Shown: positions 16,579 to 22,315 of the stretch, piece after piece
How positions within the stretch are numbered: the first letter of the stretch is position 1
Layout of the letters: the number at the start of each line of letters is the position of its first letter
NCBI GenBank assembly: GCA_910578865.1
Contig: CAJTRM010000022.1
Coordinates: 1-48,679, forward strand
DNA: 48,679 nucleotides
Direction of reading: 5' to 3'
Source of the DNA: an uncultured Dorea sp.
Lineage (GTDB): Bacteria > Bacillota_A > Clostridia > Lachnospirales > Lachnospiraceae
Notes under the pieces: generated by a model
Told to the model about the DNA's origin: nothing
What the model saw: only the letters and a program-made list of their open reading frames with translations
The model's database searches: none
Position numbers and translations under genes: made by a program

Positions 16579-16986
16579 GTGAACCGGACGGAGAATAAAA
16601 ACCAACACGCAAAAGAGCATTACGGCCGGATAAATTTCAAAATACCAATAGGGGAAAAAGAAAGAATACGGGCAGCAGCATTCGCAATCGGGATGTCGGT
16701 CAACGAATATCTCTATGCACTGATATGTGATGACCTTGCATCCGGGGAAAGTAAGTTCGGGAAGAAAAAGCAGGGATTCAATGAGGAGCAGCGTCGCATG
16801 TTGGAAAAGTGGCAAGTTCCGAAAAAATATTATGATATGATTGAGGATATGTCCTATTCAAAGGAGGAGGGATATTTCATATATCTCAAGGATGGATTCA
16901 CAAATGATGTGACTGGCAGCAGGAGCATCCGTTCTGAAAAGACTTCCGAGGTTCGGCGGGTAATTGGAAAGACACATAAAAAATAA
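16579..16986 (+). CDS. Putative DNA-binding protein, ribbon-helix-helix-like
   Basis: 135 residues from a GTG at 16579, chosen because AGAGGTGG lies 7 bases upstream; the longer frame starts inside the operator. Residues 14-50 (HYGRINFKIPIGEKERIRAA, then GMSVNEYLYALI) have the strand-helix-helix pattern of Arc/MetJ-type regulators, in which the strand inserts into the operator. The C-terminal region (60-135) is charged and unrecognised. The perfect inverted repeat in its own promoter supports autoregulation. Could be a relaxosome accessory or a control protein of the lost element. Confidence 0.55.
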   Translation: MNRTENKNQHAKEHYGRINFKIPIGEKERIRAAAFAIGMSVNEYLYALICDDLASGESKFGKKKQGFNEEQRRMLEKWQVPKKYYDMIEDMSYSKEEGYFIYLKDGFTNDVTGSRSIRSEKTSEVRRVIGKTHKK

Positions 16987-16990
16987 AAGA

Positions 16991-17019
16991 TTGTAGAACA
17001 TAAGAAAATATGATAAAAT
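16991..17019 (+). promoter_or_regulatory. Promoter of the type I toxin gene
   Basis: TTGTAG, 17 bases, TAAAAT. The transcript would begin near 17026, about 60 bases before the toxin start. Confidence 0.6.
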
Positions 17020-17084
17020 ACGACATGACAACCGTGTTGCAGGGTGGGCTGACCTCTCATTTTTATAGAATGGGGGTGATGCCT

Positions 17085-17174
17085 ATGAAAAATCATTTTG
17101 ATTTTAAGGACATTATGACCTTTGGTCTGTTCCTTTTGGCGTTGCTTACATTCGTTTTTACGTTTTGTAAGTAG
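17085..17174 (+). CDS. Hol-Tox-type small hydrophobic toxin
   Basis: 29 residues: a short charged head (MKNHFDFKD), a single membrane helix (IMTFGLFLLALLTFVFTFC) and a terminal Lys. This is the size and pattern of type I toxins of the putative holin-like (Hol-Tox)/TxpA class, which insert in the membrane. The start is ATG 17085 with GGGGGTGAT upstream; the ATG at 17070 overlaps the ribosome site. A convergent antisense RNA with its own promoter overlaps the 3' end. Inferred to stabilise the element by post-segregational killing. Confidence 0.75.
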   Translation: MKNHFDFKDIMTFGLFLLALLTFVFTFCK

Positions 17175-17184
17175 GTCTACATAG

Positions 17185-17228
17185 AAAAACCACCCCAAAA
17201 CTTTGACCGAGTGCAAGGGTGGATTTTT
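17185..17228. terminator. Bidirectional terminator shared by toxin mRNA and antitoxin RNA
   Basis: AAAAACCACCC (17185-17195) / GGGTGGATTTTT (17217-17228) with A and T runs on both flanks, so it can end transcripts from either side. This gives the two RNAs complementary 3' regions. Confidence 0.7.
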
Positions 17229-17278
17229 CTATCTTTATTCATTTGGTCAACCCACCTTGGGGGCGGTTGTCTTTTTGT
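17185..17278 (-). ncRNA. Putative type I antitoxin RNA
   Basis: Predicted RNA of about 95 bases from the minus-strand promoter at 17285-17313 to the bidirectional terminator. Its 5' part reads GGTGGGTTGACC, nearly the same as GGTGGGCTGACC at the 5' end of the toxin mRNA (17043-17054). The overlap with the toxin mRNA is confined to the terminator region. Confidence 0.55.
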
Positions 17279-17284
17279 ATTTAT

Positions 17285-17313
17285 AATATACCATAAGAGG
17301 GGAGAGAGTTCAA
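17285..17313 (-). promoter_or_regulatory. Promoter of the antitoxin RNA
   Basis: On the minus strand TTGAAC, 17 bases, TATATT. No open frame with a ribosome site follows it, which supports an RNA product. Confidence 0.6.
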
Positions 17314-17396
17314 GGGTAAAATCGTTTGTGGGATAGTGTGAGGCGATATGAGATAATGTGAGAACATACAACAGGCAGGCTTGAACCTACCTGTTG

Positions 17397-17851
17397 TCAT
17401 ATCTTGTTGATTGCGTCGCTTAGTTCCTCAATTTCAAAGTGGTATATATAACCTCCGTCGCACTCTGCCCTTTATGATCGACAATTTTTTTGATGGCCTT
17501 ATCATCGACACCTGCGACGATCAGTATTGAAATGCAGGTGTGCCGGGTGCAGTGTGGCGTGTGGTCGATGTTTAGAACCTCAACCAAAGAAGACCAGTAC
17601 GAATCATAATAATTACGGTATATGAAATGTCCGCCGTCCGGGGTGCAGAGGAGATATTCACATTTGCTATGTTCATATCAGTATTCAAAAAATAGGAGAA
17701 CCTTGTCAGCAATCGGAACAACACGGATTCCGGCTGCGGTTTTCGCCTAGACGATATTGAAATAGCGTTCCTCAAGGTTGTGTTCTTTCTTTAGGTCGAG
17801 CAGTTCCGAGATACGGCATCCGGAATATATCAACATGAGGATGTAAATATC
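17397..17851 (-). pseudogene. Integrase pseudogene (catalytic domain only)
   Basis: Minus-strand translation gives pieces of a tyrosine recombinase related to the unit A integrase: LMLIYSGCRISELLDLKKEH (Arg box), VVPIADKVL, YRNYYDSYWSSLVE, HTPHCTRHTCIS, IKKIVDHKGQS and, after a frameshift, YHFEIEELSDAINKI. Lesions are an in-frame TAG (near 17748), a frameshift in the middle (around 17680), another just before the catalytic Tyr, and loss of the whole N-terminal half at 17851, where unrelated sequence begins. It cannot be active. Confidence 0.85.
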
Positions 17852-17875
17852 TGAAAAAGTAAGGAGGACGAAATC

Positions 17876-18046
17876 ATGTTATACTATTTAGGCAAGGGAA
17901 CGGAGTTCAAGAAAGAGGAGTGCAAAGAATACAAGATATTAAAAAATGTACTGGCAGCAGCGAAAGACGAGGTTCTCACCGTATGGGATGAAAACGGAGT
18001 GGTCGTCGGTGGCTTGGCTGACAATGAAGATGGTGAGGACGATTGA
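17876..18046 (+). CDS. 56-residue hypothetical protein, possibly frameshifted
   Basis: ATG 17876 with AAGGAGG 9 bases upstream. The protein (MLYYLGKGTEFKKEECKEYK...ending NEDGEDD) is acidic at its end. An overlapping frame (18024-18098) continues with DDLYLSGLSEHVQFEQL-stop and looks like the natural C-terminus, so a one- or two-base indel near 18040 is likely and the original was about 75 residues. No family recognised. It sits where the integrase N-terminus was lost. Confidence 0.45.
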   Translation: MLYYLGKGTEFKKEECKEYKILKNVLAAAKDEVLTVWDENGVVVGGLADNEDGEDD

Positions 18047-18173
18047 CGACCTCTATCTCTCCGGACTGTCTGAACACGTTCAGTTTGAACAGTTGTAAAA
18101 TCCGGAAAAAGTATTACAAAAATCATGATTCCGATGTATAATAAAACAATAGCGGAGCATATGAGACTTTTCC

Positions 18174-18190
18174 GGTAATAAACAGGTAAT
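18174..18190 (+). repeat. Arm-type repeats, right end of unit B
   Basis: GGTAATA at 18174 and GGTAAT at 18185, 11-base period, about 50 bases before att core 3. Related to 16483 and 19161. Confidence 0.5.
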
Positions 18191-18278
18191 AAACAAATGC
18201 CTTGAAAATGCCGGAAAATAAGGGTTTGAAACTATGCAAGAGATAAGCAGAACAATTATACAAATGCAAAAATATGGA

Positions 18279-18306
18279 CTCCGCAGGTTATTCTGCGGAG
18301 TTTTTT
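18279..18306 (+). terminator. Terminator inside direct repeat copy 1
   Basis: CTCCGCAG / CTGCGGAG stem with a six-T tail. In copy 2 (19264-19290) the stem is slightly degraded (CCGCAGG / CCTGTGG). Confidence 0.8.
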
Positions 18307-18307
18307 C

Positions 18308-18336
18308 TTAACTTTTCAGGAGATTAGGGGTATAAT
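18308..18336 (+). promoter_or_regulatory. Promoter of the zeta-toxin operon
   Basis: TTAACT, 17 bases, TATAAT, within the direct repeat. The same promoter is present in copy 2 at 19295-19323, in front of the membrane protein gene. Confidence 0.7.
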
Positions 18337-18371
18337 AAAGTTAATGTAATACGAACTATGGAGGTGCTGTT

Positions 18372-18551
18372 ATGTGTGATGTTAGAAAGTATGAAAAAAT
18401 TTATGAAGATATACAAAAACTGCAGCCGGAAGACACTTTACAGCTTGTACTGGAGGCTGAAACAGAAGAACAGAGGAATTTTTATGAAATGGTTGGTGAT
18501 TTTCTTCTGCAAAAGAAGCAGAGACAGGTAATCGGAAGGAATCTTTTTTAG
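18372..18551 (+). CDS. 59-residue protein, candidate antitoxin of the zeta-like toxin
   Basis: ATG 18372 with GGAGGTG 6 bases upstream. The peptide (MCDVRKYEKIYEDIQKLQPE...LLQKKQRQVIGRNLF) is predicted helical and charged, like the small epsilon-type partners of zeta toxins, though no sequence relation to epsilon itself is evident. Its stop TAG overlaps the GTG of the toxin gene (TAGTG), so the two are translationally coupled with antitoxin first. A degraded copy of residues 18-33 lies at 19827-19872 before yaaA. Confidence 0.65.
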   Translation: MCDVRKYEKIYEDIQKLQPEDTLQLVLEAETEEQRNFYEMVGDFLLQKKQRQVIGRNLF

Positions 18552-19117
18552 TGAAAAAATATATTTTGATAGCAGGAGTCAATGGGTCAGGCAAATCTAC
18601 TTTATATCAGTCATTACAAAGTCTGCACGACATACCGAGAGTGAATACAGATGAAATATTGAAAGAATTTGGTGATTGGAGAAATAGGACTGACATTATG
18701 ACTGCGGGAAAAATGGCGGTAAAGAAAATTGCCGGGTATTTTGATGAGGGCATTACATTTAATCAGGAGACTACATTATGTGGGAAGTCCATTTTAAGCA
18801 ATATAGCAAAAGCAAAGAAAAGAGGATACTTTATCGAACTGCATTATATCGGGGTTGAGAATGCAGATATTGCAAAAGAAAGAGTAGCTATGCGTATAAA
18901 ACAGGGCGGTCATGGTATTGCGGGGCAGGATATAGAAAGAAGATTTTTTGAGACATTTGATAATTTGAAAAAGGCTTTGCCGGAAAGCAATCTGGCAGTA
19001 TTCTATGATAACACAATAGAATTTCGCAGGTTTGCAATATATAAGAACGGAAATCCGGTCAGGGTTTCGTATAATGTGCCGAAGTGGTATGAAAAATTTG
19101 TGGTAGATATGGAGTAA
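18551..19117 (+). CDS. Zeta toxin-family P-loop kinase
   Basis: 188 residues from GTG 18551. It has Walker A GVNGSGKST (9-17), the NQETTL segment (about 76-81) and the zeta-type RIKQGGHGIAGQDIERRF region, whose arginines contact phosphate. Family members phosphorylate UDP-N-acetylglucosamine or related nucleotide sugars and so block wall synthesis. The N-terminal MKKYILIAGVNGSGKST is that of chromosomal zeta homologues in Firmicutes. It is coupled to the upstream 59-residue gene, supporting a toxin-antitoxin pair. No truncation seen. Confidence 0.85.
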   Translation: MKKYILIAGVNGSGKSTLYQSLQSLHDIPRVNTDEILKEFGDWRNRTDIMTAGKMAVKKIAGYFDEGITFNQETTLCGKSILSNIAKAKKRGYFIELHYIGVENADIAKERVAMRIKQGGHGIAGQDIERRFFETFDNLKKALPESNLAVFYDNTIEFRRFAIYKNGNPVRVSYNVPKWYEKFVVDME

Positions 19118-19160
19118 AAATCTTATAAAAATCATCGTGTGATTTTATAAATCATTATAG

Positions 19161-19177
19161 GTAACTGACACATAACT
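19161..19177 (+). repeat. Arm-type repeats, right end of unit C
   Basis: GTAACTGACA at 19161 and ATAACTTACA at 19172, 11-base period, about 50 bases before att core 4, the same geometry as 18174 to core 3. Confidence 0.5.
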
Positions 19178-19221
19178 TACAAATGCATAAATAATGATGA
19201 AAAATCGGGATTCTAAGTTCA

Positions 19222-19345
19222 GCAGGAGATAAGCAGAACAATTATACAAATGCAAGAATATGGACACCGCAGGTTTTCCTGTGGAGTTTTTATCTTAACT
19301 TTTCAGGAGATTAGGGGTATAATAAATTTAATGTAATACGAACTA
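19222..19345 (+). repeat. Direct repeat copy 2: att core 4, terminator and promoter
   Basis: Second copy of the block at 18236-18358, one base longer. It is preceded by AAGTTCA, so core 4 reads GTTCAGCAGGAGATAAG, closer to the real rpsI end than core 3. The terminator stem is weakened; the promoter is intact. The following 19346-19460 has no clear gene, only a startless frame (LQKLKTEDRDYIF) faintly like the 59-residue antitoxin. Confidence 0.8.
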
Positions 19346-19460
19346 CTTCAGAAATTAAAAACAGAAGATCGAGATTACATTTTCAGGGGTATAGATAATA
19401 TTTTGTCAGAAATCCATATAAACAAAATTTGGGAGATGATTTGGAAAAGGTGGTGTTATT

Positions 19461-19844
19461 TTGAGCAGAAACGCAATCAAGAGAGAAATACTTCGTGTAA
19501 ATGAGATGCTTCATATGATGTTGGCAGAATTGCCGGATAAGATAGAACGATACCGGTTTCTTGATATATCGGGCATGCACAGAAAAGAGCAGGGGAGAAC
19601 ACTGAAAAGAGAGCATAAGAGGAGTGTTTGGATACCGCTGGTGTTAACACTGATTTCCGTCGGAACATTTTGCGGCGCTATGATCGGTGGCTACTATGAC
19701 CGGACCGGATCTTTTGCAGGAACGACAGCCTGGATTATTCTGATGGTTGTTCTGATGGTTTATATCGTATTAGAACTGTTATTTATGCTTGGAAGCGGAA
19801 GCTGGATTTTGCAGAGGACTCTGAATCCAGAAGGCACTTTATAG
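19461..19844 (+). CDS. 127-residue membrane protein, unknown function
   Basis: TTG start at 19461 with AAGGTGG upstream. The N-terminal 50 residues are cytoplasmic and charged, followed by two membrane helices (about 53-75 and 87-112). The last residues (NPEGTL-stop) fall in the stretch homologous to the antitoxin gene (QPEDTLQ), so its 3' end was probably set by a fusion with that relic. No family recognised. Transcribed from the direct-repeat promoter at 19295. Confidence 0.6.
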   Translation: MSRNAIKREILRVNEMLHMMLAELPDKIERYRFLDISGMHRKEQGRTLKREHKRSVWIPLVLTLISVGTFCGAMIGGYYDRTGSFAGTTAWIILMVVLMVYIVLELLFMLGSGSWILQRTLNPEGTL

Positions 19845-19872
19845 CTTGTAACTGTGGAGGCGAAAACAGAAA
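19827..19872 (+). repeat. Remnant of the antitoxin gene immediately before yaaA
   Basis: CACTTTATAGCTTGTAACTG here matches CACTTTACAGCTTGTACTG at 18433 with small indels, and similarity extends over about 42 bases up to the yaaA ATG. It shows that a second copy of the 59-residue gene once stood here. Confidence 0.6.
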
Positions 19873-20634
19873 ATGAAAGTGCAGAAAGTTATTAAAATCA
19901 TCATATCCCCGGCAAAGAAAATGAATATAAATACGGATACACTGGAGGTGAAAGCGCTTCCGGTGTATTTGTGTGAAGCGCAGTATTTGTGGGATTACCT
20001 GAAAGGGCTAAGTTATGAAGAATTGAAGACACTGTGGCAATGCAATGACAAAATTGCCCGGCTTAATTACAGCCGGCTGAGAGATATCAAGCTTACGTCG
20101 GGGCTTACGCCTGCGCTTCTTGCATATGAAGGTCTGCAGTATCAGTATATGGCGCCTGCGGTGCTTGAGGATCTGCAATGGGAATATGTGCAGAAGCATG
20201 TGTGTATCCTGTCTGGCCTGTATGGTGTAGTACATCCTCTTGACGGTGTGGTTCCGTACCGCCTGGAGATGCAGACCAGGCTGAAACTCCCTGGAGAAGG
20301 AAACCTCTATCAATACTGGGGACAAAAGATCTACAGGGAGGTTGCCGGGGATGCAGCTGCAATTTTGAACCTTGCGTCTAAGGAATACAGCAAATGTATT
20401 GAAAAAGAGCTTGATGGGAGTATCCGGTATATTACCTGTGTATTCGGGGAGTATAAAGGAAATAAGGTGATTGAAAAGGGGACATATGCAAAGATGGCAC
20501 GGGGCGGGATGGTGCGTTTTATGGCCGAAAGGAAGATCGAAGATCCGGAAGAGGTAAAAAAGTTTTCTGGTCTCGGGTACCGATTTTGCGAGGAAGAATC
20601 TGAAGAAAACCGATTTGTATTTATCAAAGGGTAA
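19873..20634 (+). CDS. yaaA: YaaA (DUF328) peroxide-stress protein
   Basis: 253 residues. It has the family start KIIISPAKKMN, an internal YRLEMQTRLKLPGEGNLYQYW and C-terminal KGTYAKMARGGMVRF, all typical of YaaA, which in E. coli limits free iron during peroxide stress and binds DNA. Most homologues begin MKIIISPAKKM; here about seven extra residues (MKVQKVI) precede it, and the ATG lies at the junction with the antitoxin remnant, so the N-terminus may have been altered by that event. TGGAGG lies 12 bases upstream. Confidence 0.92.
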   Translation: MKVQKVIKIIISPAKKMNINTDTLEVKALPVYLCEAQYLWDYLKGLSYEELKTLWQCNDKIARLNYSRLRDIKLTSGLTPALLAYEGLQYQYMAPAVLEDLQWEYVQKHVCILSGLYGVVHPLDGVVPYRLEMQTRLKLPGEGNLYQYWGQKIYREVAGDAAAILNLASKEYSKCIEKELDGSIRYITCVFGEYKGNKVIEKGTYAKMARGGMVRFMAERKIEDPEEVKKFSGLGYRFCEEESEENRFVFIKG

Positions 20635-20698
20635 GATATCCCGGGTGCGGATGACAGACACGCGGACTGCAGAGTATAAAGCTTTTATAAAAGGGAGG

Positions 20699-20731
20699 AT
20701 GCCGGGTCACCGCTTTCGCAGTGCCCGGCAT
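20699..20731 (+). terminator. Hairpin after yaaA
   Basis: ATGCCGGG / CCCGGCAT stem, without a T run. The rest of 20732-20912 is AT-rich with no gene visible. Confidence 0.4.
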
Positions 20732-20912
20732 GTATTATGAAAAAGTTTATTCAAAATAGTATTTTACTACTAGATAACGTCGTCTTTTCTTTTGATGTTA
20801 TTAGTATACGAAATAGCTATGAAGAAAAAATGATGTTTAGATGAAAGATTTTTAAAAGAAAAATGAACAAATTATGAACTGGAAAATCATGGAATACAAT
20901 ATTAATTCAGAT

Positions 20913-20945
20913 AAAAAGGGGCATTGTTTCAGCCCCTTTTTCTTT
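20913..20945. terminator. Bidirectional terminator
   Basis: AAAAAGGGGC / GCCCCTTTTT, four bases from the stop of the minus-strand coat-protein gene, with suitable tails on both strands. Confidence 0.75.
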
Positions 20946-20948
20946 TGC

Positions 20949-21209
20949 CTAGCGTGCGGCAAGACCAGTGAGTACAGATTTTACATGGTCAATTTCCTGC
21001 TGGGATGCTTTGGCGGCAGGAACATAATAGCTTTTTTCCCGTGCGACCTGGTAAAGCTTTTCCTGGGACATCTCGCACTGATTGCGGATCTGTTTCAGGC
21101 ACTGTTTCAACTCTTTGTTTTCTGTCTGTGAGATCATTTCGCCATATCTTACAAGTTCTCCGTTGACGCCGGCTAAAGCGTCAGATACCATTGTTTTGTC
21201 GTCTAACAT
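20949..21209 (-). CDS. CotF-like spore coat protein
   Basis: 86 residues, helical. LDDKTMVSDALAGVNGELVR and the YYVPAAKASQQEIDHVKSVL tail are typical of the CotF family of clostridial coat proteins. AGGAGG precedes ATG 21209. Eleven bases separate it from the upstream gene, a second coat-like protein, so they form a small operon presumably read in the mother cell during sporulation; no sigma-E or sigma-K promoter was identified. Confidence 0.75.
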   Translation of the reverse strand: MLDDKTMVSDALAGVNGELVRYGEMISQTENKELKQCLKQIRNQCEMSQEKLYQVAREKSYYVPAAKASQQEIDHVKSVLTGLAAR

Positions 21210-21220
21210 AATTTTTCCTC

Positions 21221-21403
21221 CTATAAGAATTTCATTAAATCCTGTTTGTTTTTCATTGCACTGTCTGCGGCATCCTGGAAGAGTTTTTTTACCTCCGGAT
21301 CTTTTGCCTGTGTTGCATAATCAGACATTTTACAATGCTCTGTGTCATATCCTCCGATGAGGTGACGCAGATTCTGCAGATCTAATACAGATATTTCGGA
21401 CAT
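21221..21403 (-). CDS. Small CotF-related coat protein
   Basis: 60 residues from ATG 21403; the AAGGAGG ribosome site falls inside a longer frame that starts at 21421, which decides the start. MSEISVLDLQNLRHLIGGYD...KKLFQDAADSAMKNKQDLMKF matches the other half of CotF-like ferritin-like helical proteins. It and the next gene may be partners or a split of one longer coat protein. First gene of the pair. Confidence 0.65.
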   Translation of the reverse strand: MSEISVLDLQNLRHLIGGYDTEHCKMSDYATQAKDPEVKKLFQDAADSAMKNKQDLMKFL

Positions 21404-21485
21404 GTGATTTTCCTCCTTCATCTCTTTTATTCCTGTTTAGTATGTGCAGAAATCCGGAAAGTATGTTGCCGGAATTTATATAGAC

Positions 21486-22208
21486 TTATATAATTGAAAT
21501 GTTTTTTGCCTGTTCTGATTTTTTGATAAAATGCAAAAAAAGATTTTGCATTGTAATATCCTGTCCCAACATGCATTCCGGATGCCATTGTACGCCGAGC
21601 ACAAAGGGGTGGGCGGAGGATTCTACTGCTTCGATAATACCGTCGGAAGCGATGGCTGTTGTATTTAGATTTTTCCCCAAATTTTTAATGCACTGGTGAT
21701 GAAAACTATTTACATCTAAGTTCTTTCCACAAAATTTATATAGTATGCTATTTTCTGAAAGGGTGATTTTATGACAAATGTCGGAGCGGTCGCAGGATAA
21801 TTGCATATGATTTAGAGAACATCTTGGACGCATGGAAATATCCTGATAGATGGTTCCTCCAAGGGCAAGGTTCAAAACCTGCATCCCACGGCATATTCCG
21901 AGCAGAGGGAGTCCGGAGTGCAGGATTTGCCGCATAAGATTCAGATGAAAAGCGTCCGTTTTCTGATCTGTTTTTCCACGACTTGTCAAAAGTTCCTCTC
22001 CAAATAGCAAAGGAGTGATATCATCTCCGCCGCAAAAGAGGAAGCCATTGCAGAAATTAACATAGCTTGCTATGTTATTGTAGGTGCAAGTATAAGGGAT
22101 GATTACCGGAATTCCACCGGAGATATCAATTGCTTCGACATAAGGGGCAGACACAAACATTTTCTGATCCATAAAGCCACAATATACAATGCCGATTATG
22201 GGTTTCAT
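21486..22208 (-). CDS. Gamma-glutamyl-GABA hydrolase-like class I amidotransferase (PuuD family)
   Basis: 240 residues with the class I amidotransferase triad: nucleophile C106 in GICRGMQ, then H209 and E211 in VQWHPE. The YCGFMDQKMFVSAPYVEAIDISGG N-terminal part is typical of the peptidase C26/PuuD group, which cleaves gamma-glutamyl bonds of small molecules such as gamma-glutamyl-GABA or peptides. Monocistronic; divergent from the dipeptidase gene, which is functionally compatible with scavenging of small peptides. Substrate unproven. Confidence 0.88.
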   Translation of the reverse strand: MKPIIGIVYCGFMDQKMFVSAPYVEAIDISGGIPVIIPYTCTYNNIASYVNFCNGFLFCGGDDITPLLFGEELLTSRGKTDQKTDAFHLNLMRQILHSGLPLLGICRGMQVLNLALGGTIYQDISMRPRCSLNHMQLSCDRSDICHKITLSENSILYKFCGKNLDVNSFHHQCIKNLGKNLNTTAIASDGIIEAVESSAHPFVLGVQWHPECMLGQDITMQNLFLHFIKKSEQAKNISII

Positions 22209-22315
22209 AATAATTCCTTTCCGAAAAATATTTTAATTTTAAGCTGCGCGCCTATTGAACATTAACAGTTCAGCAAATATACTATATAAAAACGTATGAA
22301 TTGAGGTATAAAAAT

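Larger units (their letters stand above)
16352..18250. mobile_element. Decayed element remnant (unit B)
   Basis: Lies between att cores 2 and 3 with GGTAACT/GGTAATA-type arm repeats near each end (16483 and 18174). It contains a putative autoregulated small gene, a type I toxin locus, a multiply mutated and 5'-truncated integrase, and a small orphan gene. No replication or transfer genes remain. Confidence 0.7.
18236..18358 (+). repeat. Direct repeat copy 1: att core 3, terminator and promoter
   Basis: A 123-base block starting GCAAGAGATAAGCAG and ending TAATACGAACTA, repeated with about eight changes at 19222-19345. It carries an rpsI-end-like core, a terminator and a promoter, so its duplication gave the downstream toxin operon a ready-made promoter. 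Confidence 0.85.
18236..19345. mobile_element. Integrase-less att-flanked unit with a toxin pair (unit C, CIME-like)
   Basis: The 986-base interval between the two direct repeats has an att-like core at each end but no recombinase, like cis-mobilizable elements left after decay of a larger element. Its only genes are a 59-residue protein and a zeta-type toxin. Arm repeats of the unit B type are present only at the right end (19161). Confidence 0.55.

Noticed and set aside
20008..20661. 217-residue minus-strand open frame
   Set aside because: Antisense to yaaA, with no ribosome site and an unnatural composition.
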